Below are positions 44,934 through 53,343 of a stretch of 64,000 nt of DNA, piece after piece. A program made the translations under genes and the position numbers. The stretch is from the NCBI GenBank assembly GCA_965230245.1, contig OZ246000.1, positions 868,001 to 932,000 on the forward strand, given 5' to 3'. Numbering within the stretch: position 1 is the stretch's first letter; each line of letters opens with the position of its first letter. The notes below the pieces were generated by a model. It was not told where the DNA came from. It searched no databases and was given only the letters and a program-made list of their open reading frames with translations. The DNA comes from JAGNKE01 sp965230245. GTDB lineage: Bacteria; Pseudomonadota; Alphaproteobacteria; Micavibrionales; Micavibrionaceae.

Positions 44934-46281
44934 GCGCTTGCCCGTCTTCTTTCAAAATCTCGCGAAAACGAACGGGCTTACCCTTGGCTTCTATCAGTTC
45001 ACCATCACGCATGGCTGCATGCCCGCGAATAATCGTCATAACGGGCCAGCCCTGCACCTTCATCCCGTCATACGGTGTCCATCCGCATTTTGTTTGTTGT
45101 TGCGCGTTGGTAATCGTCTCCTTGCGCTTCAGATCCACAACCGTGAAATCCGCATCATAACCCTTGGCAATCCGCCCCTTACCCGCAATCTGGTGAACAC
45201 GGTTCGGCCCGTAAGAAAACAGATCAACCAAACGCTCCAACGTCAAACGCCCCTTGTTCACATGATCCAGCATGACAGGAACCATAGTCTGCACACCCGG
45301 TGTCCCGCTTGGGCTCTTCGGGTATTCTTGCGCTTTCTCTTCCAGCGTGTGCGGCGCATGGTCGGAACCGATAATATCCACCGTCCCGTCCGCAATAGCC
45401 TTCCACAAGGCATCCTGATGATGCTTCTCACGAATAGGCGGATTCTGCTGTGCCTTAGAGCCTAAGCGTTCGTAACAATCAGGCGCGTGCAGTGTCAGAT
45501 GGTTCGGCAGCACCTCAACTGTCGCAATATCTTTATTCTGCGCCAGAAGCTCCATCTCTTCCGCAGATGTAATATGAAGCACATGAACACGCCGCCCTGC
45601 CTGCCGCGCCAATCTTAGTAAACGCGATGTTGCCGAGACACAGGATTCAACAGAACGCCAGACATGGTGCATCGCCGGATCATGCGAATCCCCCAGAATA
45701 TTTTTCTGATTTTCAATCATCATCATTTCATCCTCGGCATGCACCGCCACCACGCGCCGTCCGTTAGCAAGCACCGCCAGCACTTCCTCATCCGTTGCCG
45801 CCAAAAGATCACCCGTAGACGACCCCATAAAGATTTTAACGCCGCACACACCGGGCAAATTCTCCCATTCAGGCAAATTCAGAGAATTTTGCGCCGTCCC
45901 GCCAAAGTAAAAAGCATAATCCACCCAAGGATTCTGCGCGGCAATATCCAGCTTTTGCCTGAGAGCCTCTGGCGTCGTGGTCAGCGGGTTCGTATTCGGC
46001 ATCTCGAAAATCGCAGTCACACCGCCCATCGCCGCAGCCTTCATCCCCGTTTCCAGAACTTCCTTATGCTCGCCGCCAGGCTCACGGAAATGAACCTGCG
46101 TATCAATCACCCCCGGCAGAACATGCAAGCCCGAGCAATCAATCGTTTCTGACGCTTCGGCCCTGTCAAATGACCCGATATCCGAAATTTTCCCGCCCGT
46201 CACCAAAACATCTGCCTGATGCGTGCCTTCGGGTAAAACAACTGTACCGTCCTTTAAAAGAAGTTCTGCCTGCGCGCCCAT
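44911..46281 (-). CDS. pyrC: Dihydroorotase
   Basis: A 456-residue type I dihydroorotase of pyrimidine synthesis that cyclises carbamoyl-aspartate. The zinc-binding HxH is in DTQVHFREPGGEHKE. Further ligands are in VAVHAEDE, VHVLHITSAEE and the Asp of IIGSDHAPHTLEEK. I placed the start at the ATG at 46281 (AGGGAGC upstream); the frame opens nine codons earlier. The functional motifs argue against an inactive PyrC' paralogue. Context with the methyltransferase is not conserved as far as I know. Confidence 0.92.
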   Translation of the reverse strand: MGAQAELLLKDGTVVLPEGTHQADVLVTGGKISDIGSFDRAEASETIDCSGLHVLPGVIDTQVHFREPGGEHKEVLETGMKAAAMGGVTAIFEMPNTNPLTTTPEALRQKLDIAAQNPWVDYAFYFGGTAQNSLNLPEWENLPGVCGVKIFMGSSTGDLLAATDEEVLAVLANGRRVVAVHAEDEMMMIENQKNILGDSHDPAMHHVWRSVESCVSATSRLLRLARQAGRRVHVLHITSAEEMELLAQNKDIATVEVLPNHLTLHAPDCYERLGSKAQQNPPIREKHHQDALWKAIADGTVDIIGSDHAPHTLEEKAQEYPKSPSGTPGVQTMVPVMLDHVNKGRLTLERLVDLFSYGPNRVHQIAGKGRIAKGYDADFTVVDLKRKETITNAQQQTKCGWTPYDGMKVQGWPVMTIIRGHAAMRDGELIEAKGKPVRFREILKEDGQAHDLAQAS

Positions 46282-46449
46282 AAGATCAATAAGCTCCCTA
46301 GAAAACATGAATAATCAACTCAGTTATACACACCCGCCAAACTGATAAAAACCCCTAATCACCTTGGGACAAAAAAGAAAACGCAAAGAGTCAGAAAAAC
46401 TTTACCCACAAGCGCTTATATCGATAGCCGGATCGACATATCAGCCACA

Positions 46450-46480
46450 AAGAAAAATTGCCGGACAAACATCCGGCAAA
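46450..46480 (-). terminator. Intrinsic terminator of folE
   Basis: A perfect 8-base-pair stem (TTGCCGGA / TCCGGCAA, 46458-46465 with 46472-46479) runs on the minus strand into TTTTT. It lies about 50 bases after the folE stop. The rest of the 46282-46528 gap shows nothing I can name. Confidence 0.9.
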
Positions 46481-46528
46481 ATCACGTAAACCTTAATTTC
46501 GATACGATAAAAATCGAATACCGTAAAA

Positions 46529-47143
46529 TTACTGCTTAATCATTTCCAGGAACCGGCTTTGCACAGCCATGTCTTCTTTAAACACACCGGAAAACATCGA
46601 CGTAACAGTCGAAGAATGCGCCTTGTTCACGCCACGAATAGACATGCATTGGTGGTTCGCCTTGATCATAACCGCAACCCCTTTCGGGCTGAGAACGCGA
46701 TCAATAACCTCGACAATATTACGGGTCATGTTTTCCTGACTGATCAAACGCTTCGCATGAATATCAACCACGCGCGCCAGCTTGCTGATCCCGACAACAC
46801 GATCCGTCGGCCAGTAAGCAACATGCGCATGTCCGATAATCGGCACCATGTGATGTTCACAATGGGACGTAAAATTGATATCACGCACCAGAACCATGTC
46901 ATCAAAACCCGTGATATCTTCAAAAGTCTTGGCCAGTTCCTTTTCGGCACTCTTCTCATAACCGTTGAAAAACTCCAGATAGGCATCGACAACACGCTTA
47001 GGCGTATCCAGCAATCCTTCACGTGCAGGATCATCCCCAGCCCAGCGGATCAGCGTTTCAACCGCTTCCATCGCTTCTTTTCTCGTCGGCTTGTCACCGC
47101 CTTCTGACATATCCTCTGATCTCTTAAACTTTTCAACAGTCAT
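46529..47143 (-). CDS. folE: GTP cyclohydrolase I
   Basis: A 204-residue FolE1 enzyme that converts GTP to dihydroneopterin triphosphate, the first step of folate and, in some organisms, queuosine synthesis. Zinc and active-site residues are in FTSHCEHHMVPIIGHAHVAY and in MIKANHQCMSIRGV (second Cys). The decamer-interface IPNxKxVGLSKLAR pattern appears as TDRVVGISKLARVVDIHAKR. The first ATG follows AAGGAAGG at about 11 bases; a second ATG 11 codons later is possible. It stands alone with its own terminator and is divergent from cysS. Confidence 0.96.
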   Translation of the reverse strand: MTVEKFKRSEDMSEGGDKPTRKEAMEAVETLIRWAGDDPAREGLLDTPKRVVDAYLEFFNGYEKSAEKELAKTFEDITGFDDMVLVRDINFTSHCEHHMVPIIGHAHVAYWPTDRVVGISKLARVVDIHAKRLISQENMTRNIVEVIDRVLSPKGVAVMIKANHQCMSIRGVNKAHSSTVTSMFSGVFKEDMAVQSRFLEMIKQ

Positions 47144-47266
47144 TTTTTATTAGACCTTCCTTAAATCCCACATACGGAAAAAATATGTTGGTCTTACAGA
47201 GTCTTTGGCGTATTTTCCAGTAAAAAAGAACCAGTGCAACCAAAAACGACCAAAACAAAGCAAGTT

Positions 47267-48652
47267 ATGACCACGCTAAAACTCCAGAATTCACTGACCC
47301 GACAAAAAGAAGACTTTGTTCCTATAGACCCTAAGCATATCCGAATCTATGCCTGCGGCCCGACGGTCTACAACTTCGCGCACATCGGCAATGCGCGCAT
47401 GGCCGTCGTCTTTGACCTTCTGGCCAATGTCCTGCGCACCCTGTATCCAAAGGTCACATATGTTTCAAACATCACCGATATTGACGATAAAATCATCAAC
47501 GCCTCCCGCGAGACAGGCGAGTCTTGCGATGACATCACCTGCAAATATGCCGACATCTATAACGATGATATGGCATCTCTGGGTGTAACGCAGCCGGACG
47601 TCCAGCCCCGTGCGACAAAACATATCCCGCAGATGATCGCCCTGATCGAAAAACTGATAGAAAACGGCAATGCCTATGAGGCCGAAGGCCACGTCCTCTT
47701 CAACGTCCCCTCGTTCCCAGCCTACGGCGGGCTATCCGGACGCGGACGTGACGACCAGATCGCCGGCGCCCGCGTTGAAATCGCCCCTTACAAAAAAGAC
47801 CCCGCAGACTTCGTGCTCTGGAAACCCAGCACCCAAGACCAGCCCGGCTGGGACTCCCCCTGGGGCAGAGGCCGCCCCGGCTGGCACATTGAATGCTCCG
47901 CCATGGCCGAAAAACATCTCGGCCTGCCCTTCGATATTCATGGCGGCGGCGCGGACCTGAAATTCCCGCACCACGAAAATGAAATCGCACAAAGTTGCTG
48001 CGCACACGGAACGGATGACCTCTCCGCCTTCGCAAAATACTGGGTGCATAACGGCTTTGTCACCGTCAGCGGTGAAAAAATGTCAAAGTCACTCGGCAAC
48101 ATAACACTGGCTAATGAATTGCTACAGCACTATGACGGCGAAACCTTGCGATTCGCCTTGCTATCCGCACATTATAGCCAGCCATTGGACTGGACGGAAA
48201 AACTGCTCAAACAAATGCAAACCACGCTTGAACGTCTATACAAAACGATTATCGAACTGGACAAAATAAAGGCTAAACCCGACAAGACCGCACAAAAAAA
48301 CAACCCCGTCCTGATCGCGCTGTGCGATGATCTCAACACCCCCAAAGCCATTGCGGAACTAAACGCGCTCGCAAAAACGGCAGCGCAGACAAAAACGGCC
48401 GAGGACAAAACAGAGCTTCTTTATGCAGCAAAACTTCTCGGGATCCTGCAAAACGATCCCGAGGAATTCCTCGGCTACGGTCAGGAACCGGACGATATCA
48501 ACTCCGGAAAAATCGAAGCCCTTCTCGGGGAAAGACAAGACGCACGAAAGAACAAAGACTTTACCCGCGCCGATGAAATCCGTGACGAACTCACCAACAT
48601 GGGCATCGTCATTGAGGACTCACCCGACGGCCCGAAATGGAAAAAAGCCTGA
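47267..48652 (+). CDS. cysS: Cysteinyl-tRNA synthetase
   Basis: A class I synthetase of about 461 residues. The HIGH-type motif is CGPTVYNFAHIGNAR. The zinc site uses Cys in CGPT, Cys in WHIECSAMA and the His/Glu of the following GGADLKFPHHENEIAQS. KMSKSLGN is the KMSKS loop. The C-terminal anticodon-binding domain follows. I chose the ATG at 47267 because family proteins start near MTLKLYN; a GTG 11 codons earlier opens the frame. Neither start has a strong ribosome binding site. Confidence 0.96.
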   Translation: MTTLKLQNSLTRQKEDFVPIDPKHIRIYACGPTVYNFAHIGNARMAVVFDLLANVLRTLYPKVTYVSNITDIDDKIINASRETGESCDDITCKYADIYNDDMASLGVTQPDVQPRATKHIPQMIALIEKLIENGNAYEAEGHVLFNVPSFPAYGGLSGRGRDDQIAGARVEIAPYKKDPADFVLWKPSTQDQPGWDSPWGRGRPGWHIECSAMAEKHLGLPFDIHGGGADLKFPHHENEIAQSCCAHGTDDLSAFAKYWVHNGFVTVSGEKMSKSLGNITLANELLQHYDGETLRFALLSAHYSQPLDWTEKLLKQMQTTLERLYKTIIELDKIKAKPDKTAQKNNPVLIALCDDLNTPKAIAELNALAKTAAQTKTAEDKTELLYAAKLLGILQNDPEEFLGYGQEPDDINSGKIEALLGERQDARKNKDFTRADEIRDELTNMGIVIEDSPDGPKWKKA

Positions 48653-48757
48653 CGCGCGATACGGCCACTTTTTTCGATTGAAAGCAATGCGGCGATGGCG
48701 TTATATAAACTCTAAATACAAACGATAAGTATAAGCCTGACAAAACAAACGGAAACC

Positions 48758-48937
48758 ATGTCTTCAGAAGCCAATAAATACGTGCCGGAAACTATCGAAG
48801 TCGCAGCTGACGCCGACGGCGTGTATTGTGACGGCGGCGGCGGGGCTCTGGGACACCCGAAAGTCTGGTACACATTCGATGACAAAGACACTGCCGAGTG
48901 CGGATATTGTGACCGTCTCTTCATCCGCAAAGATTAA
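48758..48937 (+). CDS. Zinc-finger protein, CHCC family (NDUFS6-like)
   Basis: A 59-residue protein not covered by longer frames. It carries the CHCC zinc finger: Cys24 in VYCDGGGGALGHPKV, His33, and Cys48 and Cys51 in ECGYCDRLF. The mitochondrial relative NDUFS6 is an accessory zinc subunit of complex I, and alphaproteobacteria carry a stand-alone homologue, so association with NADH dehydrogenase is a reasonable inference. A GGAAACC sequence precedes the ATG. Located between cysS and hsp20 on the same strand. Confidence 0.85.
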   Translation: MSSEANKYVPETIEVAADADGVYCDGGGGALGHPKVWYTFDDKDTAECGYCDRLFIRKD

Positions 48938-48983
48938 GAAAAGCTCGAAAAAAGCCCTTACTTGCGACGTCCCACACGAAATT

Positions 48984-49012
48984 CTTGAAAATCTATCGCA
49001 TTTTCCCGTATG
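48984..49012 (+). promoter_or_regulatory. Candidate heat-shock (sigma-32) promoter of hsp20
   Basis: CTTGAAA (48984-48990) and CCCGTATG (49005-49012), spaced by 14 bases, match the RpoH consensus CTTGAAA and CCCCATnT well, and also the alphaproteobacterial CTTG-17-CYTAT form. It precedes the small heat-shock gene, which supports the call. The transcript leader would be about 75 bases and can fold (GTAAGAG / CTCTTAT). Confidence 0.65.
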
Positions 49013-49090
49013 ATAAGCGTAAGAGTGCTGCGAGTGCGGGCTCTTATAAAATATGGTGTACAACTCGCTCATAATGAGGAGACTTAAGAC

Positions 49091-49564
49091 ATGTCAACAC
49101 GCTTGACCCTATTCGATAGCCCGCTTTTTCTGGGCTTTGACCACTTCGAAAAAACAGTAGACCGCATGCGCAAGGCAGGAGCCGACGGCTATCCGCCCTA
49201 CAACATCGAACAAGTCGGTGAAAACGGCCTGCGTATTACACTCGCCGTTGCCGGATTTTCCCTAGCAGACCTCGACGTTGAAATCGAAAACAACCAGCTG
49301 ACAATTCGCGGCGAAAAGAACGAAGACGATGATGACCGCGTCTACCTTTACCGCGGCATTGCCGCCCGCCGCTTTCAGCGCAGCTTTGTTCTGGCCGATG
49401 GTATAGAGGTCGAAAGCGCCGATCTGGATAACGGTCTCCTGCATATCAATCTTGAAAGAGTTCAACCTGAACCGACAGCTCAAAAGATTCCGATCAAGAA
49501 CAAAGAACCCACAAGCAAAGCACTCAAAGCAATTGATGTGGATTCAAAGGATGCAGAAGACTAG
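49091..49564 (+). CDS. Small heat-shock protein Hsp20 (IbpA-like)
   Basis: A 157-residue alpha-crystallin-type chaperone that holds unfolding proteins for refolding by DnaK/ClpB. The alpha-crystallin domain covers about residues 35-125, with YNIEQVGENGLRITLAVAGF, DLDVEIENNQLTIRGEK and RGIAARRFQRSFVLADGIEV. The C-terminal part has the IxI-type anchor (KIPIKN). The ATG follows a GAGGAG ribosome binding site. The upstream RpoH-like promoter and the downstream DUF1150 gene form the usual alphaproteobacterial arrangement. Confidence 0.95.
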   Translation: MSTRLTLFDSPLFLGFDHFEKTVDRMRKAGADGYPPYNIEQVGENGLRITLAVAGFSLADLDVEIENNQLTIRGEKNEDDDDRVYLYRGIAARRFQRSFVLADGIEVESADLDNGLLHINLERVQPEPTAQKIPIKNKEPTSKALKAIDVDSKDAED

Positions 49565-49614
49565 AAAATCCTGTAGGATGAAAACAAGAATATGAAAAAA
49601 TAAAGAGGGCTCAC

Positions 49615-49854
49615 GTGACACAAAATCAGGAAAATACAGCCAAAGACGCCAAGAAGTACCTATCCGATATGTCGCAACAGGACTTTAGAGCGCTTGGCCT
49701 GAACCAAATTGCCTATATTCGCGAAATTGAGCAGACAGACGGACAGTTCGGCCTGTTCTCCGCAGATGGCACAAAAATCTCCGAAATGAATTCCTATGAA
49801 GAAGCGATCATCGCATCCTACGCGAAAAAGCTTGATCCAGTGACGGTACACTAA
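49615..49854 (+). CDS. DUF1150 family protein
   Basis: A 79-residue protein of the DUF1150 family, recognised by FRALGLNQIAYIREIEQ, then GLFSADGTKI and a C-terminal helix. The function is unknown; these genes regularly follow hsp20 in alphaproteobacteria, suggesting a role in heat stress. The start is GTG with an AAAGAGGGC ribosome binding site. It follows hsp20 by 50 bases and is probably co-transcribed up to the terminator at 49881. Confidence 0.88.
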   Translation: MTQNQENTAKDAKKYLSDMSQQDFRALGLNQIAYIREIEQTDGQFGLFSADGTKISEMNSYEEAIIASYAKKLDPVTVH

Positions 49855-49880
49855 CAGTCATTTTGAAAAATAAGAAAAGT

Positions 49881-49918
49881 GAAGGCTTAGTCCACAAACG
49901 GGCTAAGCCGTTCTTTTG
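49881..49918 (+). terminator. Intrinsic terminator after hsp20-DUF1150
   Basis: The stem GGCTTAG / CTAAGCC (49884-49890 with 49903-49909) with a 12-base loop is followed by GTTCTTTT. It lies between the convergent DUF1150 and ptsN-like genes. Confidence 0.7.
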
Positions 49919-49943
49919 ATCACAGGTTTTGCGCATACCTGAA

Positions 49944-50405
49944 TTATGCGGCGTCTTGCTTTTCCTCCGGCAGCATGAACAGAACGCGCATACCGTCCTC
50001 ATCGCGTGCCTCGCGGATCGCGGAGCAAAGATCACGGTCACGCAGACAAATGGTCACCGATGACAATCTCTGTAAATGCAACGGCCCGTCTTCCTGCGGC
50101 GATAACACCACCGCAACAATGTCGGAAGCCTGCCCGTCAGGAGACTCAAAACCAATCTTGTGATCCAGAAAACAAAGCGCCATAGCCGCACTCTTAATCG
50201 TGGGCGATTGCACATCAATGATGGCTACGCCTTCACCGATACCGGCTCTATGCATTTCCTTGGCATCCTCAATCGAACGAACCAGATCCGCTTCGTGCAT
50301 ACGACAAAGTGCCGAAATCTTGGAAGCGATTTCCTGATATAGTCCGGATTGTGTTTGCGATTTTAAACCGTAAAGAAAATAGTCAAACTCATGATGTTTC
50401 AACAT
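49944..50405 (-). CDS. ptsN: PtsN-like EIIA-Ntr protein lacking its phospho-histidine
   Basis: A 153-residue protein of the nitrogen PTS EIIA family, recognised by fold pattern (RAGIGEGVAI, then AMALCFLDHKIGF and DIVAVVLSPQEDGPLHLQRLS) and by its place after rpoN and hpf. EIIA-Ntr normally accepts phosphate from NPr on the His of GxAIPHxR and controls potassium transport, KdpD and stress responses. Here the site reads GVAIIDVQ: Pro-His is replaced by Ile-Asp, with Asp64 at the His position (codon 50214-50216). Asp cannot take part in the normal His relay and may mimic a charged state. Either the gene encodes a phosphate-independent regulator or a second true PtsN exists elsewhere. Confidence 0.85.
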   Translation of the reverse strand: MLKHHEFDYFLYGLKSQTQSGLYQEIASKISALCRMHEADLVRSIEDAKEMHRAGIGEGVAIIDVQSPTIKSAAMALCFLDHKIGFESPDGQASDIVAVVLSPQEDGPLHLQRLSSVTICLRDRDLCSAIREARDEDGMRVLFMLPEEKQDAA

Positions 50406-50623
50406 AGCCTAAAGACTCGTTGTTGGTCTCGATACTGCGCCGTTGGTGTAACATAGCTTTGCAGTAAAAAACCAGAAAAAAATGTGCGGCAGCGCAAAAA
50501 ACTTTCAGGCTATTTATCCATTTAAAAACAACAACTTATGCCTTTTGCATATTTCGCTAACCACCGTATCAATTTTATAGCGTGAAATACATTTTAAAAG
50601 TACGGATAAACCCTAAAGGGATT

Positions 50624-50659
50624 TAAAAAAACCTCCCGATCTTTCGTTTGGGAGGTTTT
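50624..50659 (-). terminator. Intrinsic terminator of hpf
   Basis: The stem AAAACCTCCC / GGGAGGTTTT (50628-50637 with 50650-50659) runs into a T tract on the minus strand about 30 bases after the hpf stop. ptsN downstream must therefore use its own promoter or read-through. The rest of the 283-base gap to ptsN shows no recognisable element. Confidence 0.88.
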
Positions 50660-50688
50660 CATTCTCGTTTATAATTAAAAAAGAAATA

Positions 50689-51297
50689 TTATTGCTCGGG
50701 ATCAACCCAGCCGACATTCCCGTCATTTCGCATATAAACCATGTTCAAACGATCAGTACTAGCATTTCTGAAAAGAAGCGCAGACTGATTCAACAATTCC
50801 ATACGCATCACCGCATCGGACACATCCAATGTCTCGATGTGTGTGGCCACTTCCGCGATAACAGCCGGATCATCGCCCTCGGGCACATCAACATCAACGT
50901 TATCCTGCTCCTCGGCTTCGGTATCGGCCTGCAAGGCCAGCACATAATCACGCGCCTTCATCATCTCCTCTTCGGGAGTCTTCTCACGGCGGTTATGATG
51001 GTCACGCAGCTGGCGCTTGTAACGGCGCAAACGTTTGGCCGCCTTCTCGGATGCCGCATCAAACGCAACATAAATATCATTTTCCGTTGCTTCAGTAATG
51101 ACCATAACTTTCTTACCGACATGCATGGAAATATTGACCTTGAACATACCGCTACCGTGACCCTCTCGCGAGAACGTCACTGTCGCATCCGTTGTTTTAT
51201 TGAAATATTTTTGATCGATGTCGATAAGCTTGCCTTCTACATGCTCTCTCAGAGCATCGCCGATATCGATTTGTTTTCCTTGGACTGTCATTTCCAT
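50689..51297 (-). CDS. hpf: Ribosome hibernation promoting factor, long form
   Basis: A 202-residue ribosome hibernation factor. The N-terminal domain (1-100) has MTVQGKQIDIGDALREHVEGKL and the basic helix AAKRLRRYKRQLRDHHNRR that enters the mRNA channel. An acidic linker (about 120-150) leads to the C-terminal dimerisation domain, MRMELLNQSALLFRNASTDRLNMVYMRNDGNVGWVDP, which dimerises 70S ribosomes into 100S particles. A GAGG ribosome binding site precedes the ATG. The position downstream of rpoN is conserved in Proteobacteria. Confidence 0.95.
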   Translation of the reverse strand: MEMTVQGKQIDIGDALREHVEGKLIDIDQKYFNKTTDATVTFSREGHGSGMFKVNISMHVGKKVMVITEATENDIYVAFDAASEKAAKRLRRYKRQLRDHHNRREKTPEEEMMKARDYVLALQADTEAEEQDNVDVDVPEGDDPAVIAEVATHIETLDVSDAVMRMELLNQSALLFRNASTDRLNMVYMRNDGNVGWVDPEQ

Positions 51298-51416
51298 TGT
51301 GTGCGCCTCATTTATTGTTATGTCACGAATGCTTAAAGGCTATCTAGCCGTACTCTGGAAAGGAATTCAAGCGTATTTCTTAATATTTCCGAGCATAGCC
51401 GTTTTGCCCAGACTGA

Positions 51417-51686
51417 CTACATACCTGCATGTCTCTCCGTCGAACGCTCCGCCATGGTAAGAGTCTCTTCGGTCGAGAAAACACAGCTCCCCTCATCCAG
51501 CTCGGGATGGTCCACGACCATGGTCCAGCCGTCACGCAAACAGAGATCATCTGCGGTTCTGGCAAACATTTCCGAAATTCGGGGGAGAAACTCGCCTAAC
51601 GGCTCTTTATGTGCAAATCCGGTGATGAGTTCCTCACCGAATACTTCTTGCCCTGCGGCATCACGCAGAGAGACTATGACAGTCAT
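51417..51686 (-). CDS. Hypothetical small protein between rpoN and hpf
   Basis: An 89-residue acidic protein I cannot assign. I chose the ATG at 51686 because it has a GAGG ribosome binding site eight bases upstream; the frame opens seven codons earlier. It begins MTVIVSLRDAAGQEVFGEELITGF and looks like a small alpha/beta domain with a Cys in DDLCLRDGW and one in EGSCVFST. It lies in the rpoN-hpf gap, which is usually short or empty. A role in nitrogen or ribosome regulation would be inference from position alone. Confidence 0.6.
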   Translation of the reverse strand: MTVIVSLRDAAGQEVFGEELITGFAHKEPLGEFLPRISEMFARTADDLCLRDGWTMVVDHPELDEGSCVFSTEETLTMAERSTERHAGM

Positions 51687-51772
51687 TAGTGCAGCCTCAA
51701 AATACATTTAAGTATATATTTTCAGGATAACACAGAAACGTAAATAACTGGTAATTCTTCGGGTAAGTAACT

Positions 51773-53230
51773 CTAACGGCTTTGCTTTTTCTGCCTGCGC
51801 CTTTGCACCGAAGAACCGATATTCATCGCCTCACGGTATTTCGCCACCGTTCGGCGAGCCAGATCAATCCCTTCAGCCTTAAGCAAATCAACAATTTTAT
51901 CGTCCGAAAGCACTTTTTTCGGATCCTCTTCATCAATAAGCGTTTTGATCCGTGCCTTGATCGCCTCGGCGGAATGCACGCTCCCGTCCGACGAGACCAA
52001 AGCTGTTGAGAAAAAGTATTTCAACTCGAAAATACCGCGCGGCGTCCCGATATATTTATTTGTCGTCACACGGCTGACCGTACTCTCGTGCATTTGTATC
52101 TCTTCTGCCACATCCTTAAGCGTCAAGGGCTTCAAAAACTCGATCCCGTAATTAAAAAACGCATCCTGTTCTTCAACGATCACACTCGCCACTTTCAAAA
52201 TGGTCTGCGCCCGCTGATCCAACGCCCGCACAAGCCAGTTTGCAGATGCCAGCTGGCTTGAAATATATTCCTTGTCCTTTTTATTGGACGTGCCCTTGGA
52301 CACTTGCGTGTAATATTCGTTATTGACCAGAACACGCGGCAACGTCTCGCTGTTCAACTCAACACGCCACCCTCCCCCGACATGTTTGGGCAGTTTCCTC
52401 ATCAAGACATCGGGAATGGCCGTCTGCACAACCAGATGATCGAAATCCGAAACAGGCTTGGGATTGAGGCACCGGATTTCCTCGATCATATCCTGCAAAT
52501 ACGTCATGTTCACATCACAGGCCCTAGCCAGTCCGTCGAGATCATGCTTGGCCAGCATATCGAGATTGGCAAGCAGCTTATGCATCGGCGCATCTAGTTT
52601 GCCTTGCTCTTCAAGTTGCAACGCAAGACAATCCTGCAAATCAGCGGCAAAAACACCCGTCGGATCGAACTGCTTCATCTCCTCCAACAGTTTTTCAATC
52701 CGCTCTTGCGAGCATCCGAGCCGCTCCGCCAAATCTTGTGAGCTTTCGCGCAAATACCCGCTCTCATCCAAACCGTCGATCAAAAGCGCCCCGACCATAC
52801 GGTCACGGTTATCACCGAACGCGAGATGCAACTGATCCATTAAATGGTCACGCAAAGTCTTATCCGCCGACATCCGGTTTTCAAAACTGTTCTCGCTGTC
52901 TTCGAATTTGGAATTCCCACCCGAACCGGCAATATCGGCACTACCCGCGTAATCAATACCGCCATCCGCGTCATGCTGACCCGTTGCCTCTTGTTCGGGC
53001 ATATCATTATCTGAACCACTCTCAACGGTATCACCCTGCCCGTCATCGGCTGGATTTTCTGTTTCGGGCTCGGCACGCTCCAGAAGCGGATTCTTCTCAA
53101 GCTCTTCTTCGACGAAATCATTAAGTTCGATATTGTTCAACTGCAAAAGCTTGATCGCCTGTTGCAGCTGCGGCGTCATCACCAGCTGTTGGGATTGCCT
53201 CAGATCCAGATTCTGTGAAATCGTACTCAT
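51773..53230 (-). CDS. rpoN: RNA polymerase sigma-54 factor
   Basis: A 485-residue alternative sigma factor that needs AAA+ activators and recognises -24/-12 promoters. The Gln-rich region I, LDLRQSQQLVMTPQLQQAIKLLQLNN, is followed by an acidic region II and the core- and -12-binding region III. The RpoN box RRTVAKYRE is near the C-terminus. I placed the start at ATG 53230; a GTG three codons earlier is possible. Length is normal. Downstream hpf and ptsN form the usual rpoN cluster. Confidence 0.96.
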   Translation of the reverse strand: MSTISQNLDLRQSQQLVMTPQLQQAIKLLQLNNIELNDFVEEELEKNPLLERAEPETENPADDGQGDTVESGSDNDMPEQEATGQHDADGGIDYAGSADIAGSGGNSKFEDSENSFENRMSADKTLRDHLMDQLHLAFGDNRDRMVGALLIDGLDESGYLRESSQDLAERLGCSQERIEKLLEEMKQFDPTGVFAADLQDCLALQLEEQGKLDAPMHKLLANLDMLAKHDLDGLARACDVNMTYLQDMIEEIRCLNPKPVSDFDHLVVQTAIPDVLMRKLPKHVGGGWRVELNSETLPRVLVNNEYYTQVSKGTSNKKDKEYISSQLASANWLVRALDQRAQTILKVASVIVEEQDAFFNYGIEFLKPLTLKDVAEEIQMHESTVSRVTTNKYIGTPRGIFELKYFFSTALVSSDGSVHSAEAIKARIKTLIDEEDPKKVLSDDKIVDLLKAEGIDLARRTVAKYREAMNIGSSVQRRRQKKQSR

Positions 53231-53343
53231 AATTACCACATTAACATATTGATGTTAATGATTACGCAAAATCCATGCCACATGCATAGAAATTTGAGGA
53301 AAACGTAAAATCTATCGACAGAAAAACCAAATAGAGAATTGAA

